A DNA stretch of 64,000 bases from Porogramme epimiltina. Taxonomy: Eukaryota; Basidiomycota; Agaricomycetes; Polyporales; Polyporaceae. Shown one piece after another: positions 56,779-64,000 of this stretch (position 1 is the first letter of the stretch; the number at the start of each line of letters is the position of its first letter). A program made the translations under genes and the position numbers. The notes beneath the pieces were generated by a model that searched no databases, was not told where the DNA came from, and saw nothing but the letters and a program-made list of their open reading frames with translations. The DNA lies in assembly GCA_900155495.1 (NCBI GenBank), contig FTLJ01000086.1, forward strand, positions 90,713-154,712. Reading direction: 5' to 3'.

Positions 56779-57650
56779 GGGCGCATGCCCCTCAGTTCGG
56801 ACTTTCTAGATCGCCGTCGAAGGGGGCCGGGGGTTCGAACCGGAATCTGCCCCTCCCCGACGCTCGGACGTCGGTCGTTCTACGGTCTACACTACACCCT
56901 CCCCGATCGCCTCGGACACTTTCGTGCAGCCTTCAGATCGCGTGGCGCTGGCATTGTTTTCTTTTCCCTCCCTTTCTCGTCCTCGCATAAAGACCCGTAG
57001 AACGCTGTTTATGATAACGTCCCCTTCATGCTTTCAATTCGCTCGCTCGCTCCGTCAGTCGTTGTCGTCGTAATGTATTGTACTTATCCGTCGCACACGA
57101 GCACCAGGACGTAGGCACCCAAGCCCTGTGTGGGCCTGGTCTCGTCTCCTAATGGAACATGGTTGCACATTCCGAACATCATCTTGTCAGCCACGTGTGC
57201 GGAGCAAGAGTGCTTTGAGGTTTGGCAACAGCGATCAAAGGGGTCTAAATTGGTGTCATGGTTCGAAGACGAACCAAGCGTCTTGGTGGAGTTTGCGCAA
57301 CTTCCAGGATTGCGATCGAACACCGAGAAGCGTTCCGTGCCCCCTACCGCAGATAAGTCATACAAGTGTTTGGATTGACACGAGGAACCGCGCCTCGGAT
57401 ATAGCAATGGGTCGGGGAGAATACAGGTGCGCTCGGCACGTTATACGGGGGTGGTCGTGGGTGTCGTGACAGCAAAACAAAACAAGACGAGCGGGCGAGA
57501 TACGAGCTACGGGATGGGCGACGGTGGGGCAGACACAAGATGGGACGTAGTACAGGAACGAAAATCGACAGCGAGCGTGGGTCCCTCCTCCCCCAAGATA
57601 ATATAATAATGGTGGGTCGGGAGTGAGGGGCGGGAGGAATGGGATGATGC
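56779..57650. other. Intergenic between convergent genes
   Basis: 3' flanks of chitin synthase and the Spo12-like gene. A GGTTCGAACC palindrome near 56831 was checked as a tRNA T-arm and rejected. No gene seen. Confidence 0.5.
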
Positions 57651-58227
57651 TCAGAATGGGTTCTCATCCTCGTCCATCTTGGTCTCTGTTGAGGGTGGCG
57701 CGGCGGGTGTCTGCTCGGAGGTCTCTTCACCGTCCGAGTCGGAGCTCGCATCTTTCTGCTGGCCAAAGAGCGACGGCATAGGCTTCGCTGTGCCCCTGCA
57801 AAGCGAAGTGAAGATATCAGCTTCATTCACGGCAGGAACGACGGCAAGGGGCGGTGCGCACTTTGCAAAGTGCTTCTTCTTCGTCGCGTTCAGCTTCTGG
57901 CTCACGGGCGTCATCATGTTGTCCGTCGGCGAGATGTACGTCGGGTTGCTATTAGGCCACAGCAGCAACAACAAAGTGCACAGGGGCCGAAACGCGGACT
58001 AGTTAGCTGCGGTTGCTTTTCGAACCGAGGGGAACGCACTGCGACTTTGCGAGCTTCTTCGCGAGGAGGGCCTTCGCGCCCATGCCGGGGGCCTGGCTGT
58101 ATTGGCCGTTCGTCGCGTTCCCGAGCGGCGCCTGGGGCACGACGACGTGCGCCGCCTGCGACGGGTTGTGCAGGGGCTGGATGGGCGTGCCGATGGGAGA
58201 CTCGGTGGGCGTGGCGGTGGCGGACAT
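57651..58227 (-). CDS. Spo12-like small protein (putative)
   Basis: Three exons: 58227-58040, 57948-57862, 57795-57651; 139 residues. The central exon reads NPTYISPTDNMMTPVSQKL followed by KKKHFAKGTAKPMPSLF, which resembles the short Spo12 motif (SPTD...SP/TPxxxKL) of fungal mitotic-exit regulators. The N-terminus is Thr/Pro/Gln-rich (MSATATPTESPIGTPIQP) and the C-terminus acidic (DSDGEETSEQ, KMDEDENPF). TP and SP sites suggest phosphorylation, in keeping with a cell-cycle regulator acting with the FEAR/Cdc14 pathway in yeast. The gene model is sound (phases close), but the family call rests on one short motif. Confidence 0.6.
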
Positions 58228-61200
58228 CGTGCTGGTGCGGGTGCAGGTAGGTGGAGTTTAAGGTCGTCTGGAGAAGTAGGTAGTGCAGCGGAGGCGGGCG
58301 TGTGTGCAGCGATGAACGGGGAGACGGCGGTCGTGAGGGAAGAGGAGCTGAGTGGCGAGTTGAACTTGCTGCTTTCGTTTTGATTTCCACGCGTCTCCTC
58401 TCCCCCAAAATGAACATCACGTGTGGCGCGCTCGCGTTTTGGCGACCGTAACACGTGGTCGTGTCTCGACGGCGCTTGCGCTCTCGAGCCTCTTGTGCTT
58501 GACTGTCTCGGCCTGCCACCATCTCTCTTCCTTCTTACGCCTTTGTCTGTCTGAAACTGTGATAAACACGTGGATGTGAGCGGATACACGATCTGTCATG
58601 CAACTTCTACCTCTATGCGCGATAGTGAGTACCCCGGGCTTGTTCTGCGTTGACCCAGACGAGCGATTCTGGCCAAGGAGTATTTTGAGAGTGAGGGTGT
58701 TGGCAACTTGTCGGGCTCTCCACGTCATGGCCAAAGGCAAAGGCCCCGAGACACAACCTACCAAGACAGCACCTTGTCAGGGCACCTACTTAGGCCTAGA
58801 GGCCCAGCTGCTCCGAGGAGGTGCGCTGCCCGGCATTCTGATCGTGTCTTCCCCGCACTAACCCTAGGGCCCTTCTAGCTGCGCCTCAGACCCGTATCAG
58901 CACCATTGCGTGAGACGGCACCCATGAGGGGGTGCGGAAGGGCCATCACACTCCCCCGCCACAGAGAGCCCGGCACGACGGAGACTTTGGCCTCTCCTTC
59001 CCTCGCCTTCCCCCCACGCGTGCCATAACGGCGCTAGCTCGGCGTCGTCGGTGCGCCCCTCCTTCGCCTTCGCGCCTCGCCCTGGCGGGGCTTCGTCGAC
59101 GGCCGGCCCTCGCGCGCGCTCGTATATGGCACGCCCGTCCCACCCGCGCAGACACGTTGCCTGGCGCAGGCCCTCGGCGGCCCCGCGCTGACAGCGTCCG
59201 CCGTCCCGTTCGGGCCATCCCAGCCCGGGGCTGCAGGACCGCGAGGGGGGCGCAGCAGCGCGCCCGCGCGCGCATCTCGACAGTGTCGTAGCTTATGCGG
59301 CAGTGACGCCGGTGCGTCGCACGACGCACCTCCACTTCAACGTCCACGCAGGCGCGCGCGGATCAAGCATCGGAGGTGCGACTGGCGCAGGCGCAGAGGG
59401 GCTTGGGGACCCGAGGTGCGTCGATGCGGCGTGCGCGCGCGTGTCGTAAGGCGGCGGGTGCACCTAACGCACCACCTCCCCACCGCCCCGCGGCGTCCGG
59501 GCTCGATGCTGATTAGACCCTGGCTCTGTGCACGAACGCGTCGAGTGCCGCCGCCGAGGCTAGGGGGGGTGGCAGGCGCGGGCTCAGGTGCGGGCGGAGG
59601 CTTGGAAGCTGGAAGCTGTCGCTCGGCCAACAACGTTCGACGATAAGCTCGCCGCCGCCGCCGCTGCTGCCGCGGGGCGCGCACACGCCCAGCCGCACCG
59701 TGGACGCTCTCCGTCCTGGTGGGTGCGCCGCGCACCGCCCCGTGTGGCCACGCGCCGCGCGCCGCGCTCGCGGGCTGCTCGCAAACGCAACTCTGTCGCA
59801 CTCGCCGCTGCAGGACAGGGTGCGGCGCCGGTCCTGTCTCCCGAGGGTGCGTCCAGTGCTTACAGGTGCCGCGGGCGCGGAGGCTGCGTGCGTCGGTTGC
59901 GCGGCCAGGGCCCTGCTTATGTCCGTCGCCTTATCGCGCGCGCCCCGCCGCGGACGCAGTCGAGGCTCGGGGCTCGGGCAGGCTCCACTGTCCAGCGCGG
60001 CGACGGCGCAGGCACACGCCGGGCGCGCCGTCGAGGCCGTCGCGCCGTCGCCTTGGCCACCCGCACCACCCGCCGCCGTGGCCGACACGACGCGACGCGG
60101 TGTGCGGGCTGCGGACACGAACATATGTATGTATGCACACGCACCCGCTCTGCGCGGAGAGGCGTCCGACGGGCCATGTGCAGCGCGCCCTTATCTATGA
60201 CATATGCAGGCGGAGATGAACCTTAACGGAACGGGAGGGGGGGTTCGAGCTTCGCGTTCGGAATGACGGTGGCTAGCAAGCACTATGTATGCATCCAGCA
60301 GCGTGCAGGGCCGGGGTCGAGCGCGGGCGGCGGGCGCACGGATGGCCCGGCGACTTTCCTGTGGCGCACGCACGCGCCCTCCGTGGACCGCGGTGCCACC
60401 TTCGTGTCGCCTGCTGTCCCCTGGGGGCCGTCGGAGGCCAACCCGAGGCGACAACGGCGCGGAGGCAGACCGCAGGGCGGCAAACATAGCTCACCCGTTC
60501 CCGCCATCCCATTACTCCCACCGCGCTCGCGCAGATACGGACGCTGTGGCCACAGGCTGCAGCATCGCATGGAAGCCCCCCGACCCGTCCTCGCCGTTGA
60601 ATTGCGGGCCTCCTCCCGCATTCAATCTCCGGCGTCCTCGAGCCCGCCCGCGTCCCAGGGAACTGCTCGCTGCCCACCGCGACCCACCGCCGCGCGAAGT
60701 GTCCCGGAGATGCCCGAGCATTTAGGCCTTAGGATTTAGGGAGGGCCTGCGCATCTCCCGTGGCCCGGGACGTGCGCGCCGCCCGGGCTCCGGCCTGCCA
60801 GTGCCCGACGCCGGTGCTCATCCACCGGCACTGCGCTGCGCTGCACTGCAGCAGCAGCAGCGTCGACAACAAGCACGCCTGCCTGCATAGGAGGAGGACG
60901 CGTCGTGAGTGCGCCACGACGTCATCGTGGCGCCCACCCAAACGCGGACGCGTCTCGCCGTCCGCCCCGCGCCTCCGCCGGACGCTCTTCTGCCGCGCCG
61001 CAAACCGATCTCAGCGCGGCCCCTATGTGTACCCCCCAGCGATCGGTACCGGTACTCGCTTGCGGGCAGAAGCACGCTCCCGCGCGGCCGCTATGAGGTG
61101 GCTGCGTCGCACCTGTGCTTATGAGTGGGGTGGGGGCGGCCCGCAGCGCGTCGCAGGGCTCGCGCGATCGCGCGCGACTCTTTTTTGGAGCGTTTCGCGC

Positions 61201-64000
61201 GGATGGCGGGGCGCGCACGCCCCACAGGCTCGCGTGCGAGCCGTTCGGGTGCCTGACGCGGAAAAAAACCGATCGTGGGGGGCGGCGGGCGCGGTGGAGA
61301 GGACGAGCCCGATCTCGGGTGGATGCGTGTCTTTGGCCGCGCCAGCTTCCACCGTACTTGGATGCATGCCTGTTGTACGTACGCAAGCGCGCGCTGGCCC
61401 GCCCTTATTCGACATCCGCGTTCGCGCTCGCGCGACGTTTGCAGGTCCCAAAATACCGAACTCTCCATGCGCACATCGACGCCACTGGAGAGAGCCTAGA
61501 GCGCGAACGTCCCAGCCGCGTGGCCCCCCGCGCCCCTGAGGCGGGGGCCCGCAGCGGGGGAGTTGCAGATCGTCGACGGCCGAATTTGCAGCGAGGATTC
61601 GTCGCGCGCGCGGGATTCGCAGGCACACATCCTTCTCCCTTTCTCCCCTCCAGCAGACGCTCCATTGTCCGCCATAATCCGTCTCACCAAACGCGAGTCC
61701 GCAGCTCAGGTAGTCAAAAAAAATTCCGCGATTACATACGTATCGTAGCATCAACCACTCGACCGCCTTCCAGAGCCTCTGATCTCCCAGACAGCTCCCG
61801 CCCCCCCCCTCCCCCCGGGGTGGCGCGCGCACGTACGTACGATCGCGTTTACGACGCTGCGCGCGCGCCCCGGGCTCTATAGTAGCTACCTGGCACTCGG
61901 GGGATCGCGTGATAGGCGGGCTCGCCGCTCCCCTTCCTTGGCTCGTTTCGCGCCTTTCCTGTGCGAGAAGGCCCCCTGCGGGTTTTCGAGGGCGCGCGCC
62001 CGATCGGGAAGGTGCGAGGCCACCCAGCCCAGGGGGGCCCGTGCGCGCGCAGGAAGAAGCGCTGCTCGTAATTAATGAATCAGCGTCGGACGCCTTCCCC
62101 CCCCCGCCCCACTCCTTCGACTTCGCGGTAGGCTTCGCTTTTCGTTGGACCCCGGGGAAGGATTGGGTGGGGGGGGGGGGGCTCGTGAGGGATTTTGGGG
62201 GGAGGCACGCGACACGCTGTGCGTTTCCAAGGACGCGTGCGGGGAACTGCGCGTTTTTACGCTGGGAGCTCGCGAAGCGGCCTCGGACGCGCGCCCAGCG
62301 GAGCGCGACGACGTCTTGGACGCGTTGAGCGAGCGAAGGGGGTCCTTGGTGGGTGAGTGGGGGGACGTACGTGAACCGAGATCCACGCGTGGGGAGCCCC
62401 TCAGCGATGGGGGGTACCTCGTCGCGCGCGCGGGGATTCTCGCGGACATACGGCGGCTTCGCGGGGCCACCACCCCCCAGTGGTCGCCTCGCGCGTCGCG
62501 ACCCGTGACGACAAGACCCGAACGCGAGGCTCTCGTACATCGCGCGCCGAGCCACCACGTTGGCTGAGAGAAAAAACATACCCCGCTAGAAGACGAGGAA
62601 AAAAGAGAGACGTTGGGCGAGGCAGCTGCGTGCGCGTTATCGACCAGGGATCGCGCCCCGCGCGGGGCCCACCGCACCCCAAGGGCCGCGCGCGCACGTG
62701 GCCCGATCGGAAGGAAGCCCCGGATTTCGCGGCTTCGGCGGGGGGGGGGGCCCAGATGCGCCCGCGTCGTCTTCGACGTGCGGGGGTGGCAGGGGAGCCC
62801 AGCTGGAGAAGACGGGCGAGCGCAGAGCGCGCGCGCGGGGACGCGAGCTGCAGCGCCCCGCGCGCGTATGCGTGTGCGGTTGTGGCCAGCGGCTGCTGCT
62901 CGGCCGCTGCTGCTGCTGCTGCAGGGTCCAAGAATGCGAGGCGAGGTTCGCGGCTCGCGGTCCACGGGATCCCCGGGCGAGGCTCTCGAGGCGCGCGAGC
63001 CGCGACAGTTCCCCGGGGGAAGGCAGGTCGAATGATGTTGAGAAGCGAGGGCCTCTCGTCAAGTTGTGTGTCATTCCAGACCCCGCCCGCAGACGTTCTC
63101 GTTCTCGCCGTCTGCCTCCCGCGGCGCATCGCGCGTGATGCTCGCTGCCCGCTGCAATCTCGATGTCCGTGTATGTAGATCGCAGGCGGGCTCGCGCGCG
63201 CTGTCCAGGCATCAGGCATCAGGATACAGCCGCCTCGGGAGCAGACTCGGCCTCCGTTGGGCTAGGTGGGCGACTCGAGCCCTCAGGCATGCTAAGTATG
63301 CACGCACGCTTGACGCTTGACGCGCGCGACAGGCCGGGCGGGGATTGGGCGCGGAGTCCGCCGCCGTCTTGTGATTTGCCTGGAGGGCCACACAGGCGGT
63401 GGCCCGCGGCTCGCGGCGCGGCGCGGTGTGTGGCGTGGCGTTGAACGTTGGACGTTGGGGGTCGTCGCGCGGTAGGCAGGCCTGGGACCCCGCGCAGCCG
63501 CGTCGCTGGGAACGCGAACGCGCACGCGCGCACACGGGCGATCCCCTGCCTGCCTGGCGCAGACTCGCGGGGCTGGCGCGCGCGCTCCGCGACGCACAAG
63601 CCCCGTGGAGATGGCCGTCTTATCTCGGGGCACGCGTTAGCTGTGTGCGGGTTGTGGGCGTCCTCGGGGGGCGCGCCGGGGGCGCGATAGAGTTACTGCA
63701 AGGAGGATAGGAGGATAGGAGGGGGGGTTGCGGAGGCGAGAGTTTGAGCCTAGACGTGGGGTGGGGACGGCGCGTGGAGGGCGCAAGGATCGATTGGGCG
63801 ATGGGGAGGGATTGCAGGCACGTCGGGGACGAACGTGGTGATGGTTGTCGTCTTGTGGGACGCGGGCGGTGTGGGACGGGACGGGGACGGTGAAGTTTTG
63901 GTGGACGCGATTGCCGACGGGGCTCAGGCTGGGACTGGGACTGGGGACTTGGAGGCGGCGGGGCTGGGACGGGGGGCGGGCTGGCCAGGGCGGGGGCCCG
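58228..64000. other. GC-rich region without recognisable genes
   Basis: About 5.8 kb at the right end has no exon-like chain, no conserved protein motif and few plausible short introns. It is very rich in CG and GC dinucleotides, has G homopolymers (for example around 62160-62205) and purine-rich runs near the end. Long open frames are present on both strands, as expected in sequence this GC-rich, but they overlap one another and look compositionally random. It could be a long regulatory region or 5' leader of a gene beyond the window. Confidence 0.55.
63701..63727. repeat. Short tandem repeat, purine-rich
   Basis: AGGAGGATAGGAGGATAGGA followed by a G run: two to three copies of GGATAGGA. 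Further G-rich near-repeats lie at 63871-63890 (GGGACGGGACGGGGACGG) and about 63928-63947 (GGGACTGGGACTGGGG). Confidence 0.7.

Noticed and set aside
56825..56850. GGTTCGAACC resembling a tRNA T-arm
   Set aside because: The flanking bases do not form a five-pair T-stem, and no D-arm, anticodon arm or acceptor stem fits on either strand.
60720..60745. TTTAGGCCTTAGGATTTAGGG telomere-like sequence
   Set aside because: Degenerate, only one clean TTAGGG, and too short to call a telomere relic.
61119..62579. 486-codon open frame on the minus strand in the GC-rich right end
   Set aside because: It overlaps equally long frames on the other strand, has a compositional (Arg/Pro/Gly/Ala) sequence with no motif, and stop codons are scarce in such GC-rich DNA.

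Overview
The window is nuclear DNA from a basidiomycete fungus, most likely an Agaricomycete of the wood-decay type. The evidence is the very high intron density (mostly 50-70 nt GT-AG introns with CTAAT-like branch sites), the short intergenic gaps, and the gene families: three CYP63-like P450s, a secreted sedolisin, a GH79 glycosidase and a division I chitin synthase. I cannot name the species from sequence alone. All gene models were spliced by hand; coding lengths were checked for frame and, apart from the partial first gene, each sums to a multiple of three.

Layout. 1-2481: 3' end of one alpha-tubulin gene followed by a complete, more divergent alpha-tubulin in tandem. 3039-4382 (-): LYC1-like acetyltransferase. 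5059-7085 (-): secreted sedolisin protease, divergent from a Bin3/MEPCE-type RNA methyltransferase (7872-9068 +). 9163-10256 (-): HAD phosphatase, divergent from SEC15 (11040-14173 +). 14773-40060 is a run of eight minus-strand genes: ARF1, P450-A, P450-B, CPSF2/Cft2, glutaminyl-tRNA synthetase, P450-C, GH79 and an AAA ATPase. 40461-43014 (+): TOM20 and a SET5-like methyltransferase. 43711-50335 (-): a large conserved hypothetical protein with a CxC/CxxC motif and a CLPTM1-type membrane protein. 50904-52296 (-): GST-like protein, divergent from chitin synthase (53460-56778 +), which converges on a small Spo12-like gene (57651-58227 -). From 58228 to the end, 5.8 kb of very GC-rich DNA holds no gene I can support.

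Most genes are unrelated housekeeping functions (cytoskeleton, exocytosis and vesicle coat, mRNA 3' end processing, translation, mitochondrial import, cell wall). The accessory layer is the P450 trio, the sedolisin and the GH79 enzyme, which fit extracellular nutrition and xenobiotic or lipid oxidation. I found no mobile element, CRISPR array, rRNA or convincing tRNA.

The most unusual signals concern gene structure: a 4-nt microexon in the CLPTM1 homologue, conserved 13/15/25-nt exons in all three P450s, an 11-nt exon in ARF1, and four GC-AG introns, two of which sit at the same position in P450-A and P450-B while P450-C has GT there. Coordinates of hand-called splice sites may be off by a base or two.
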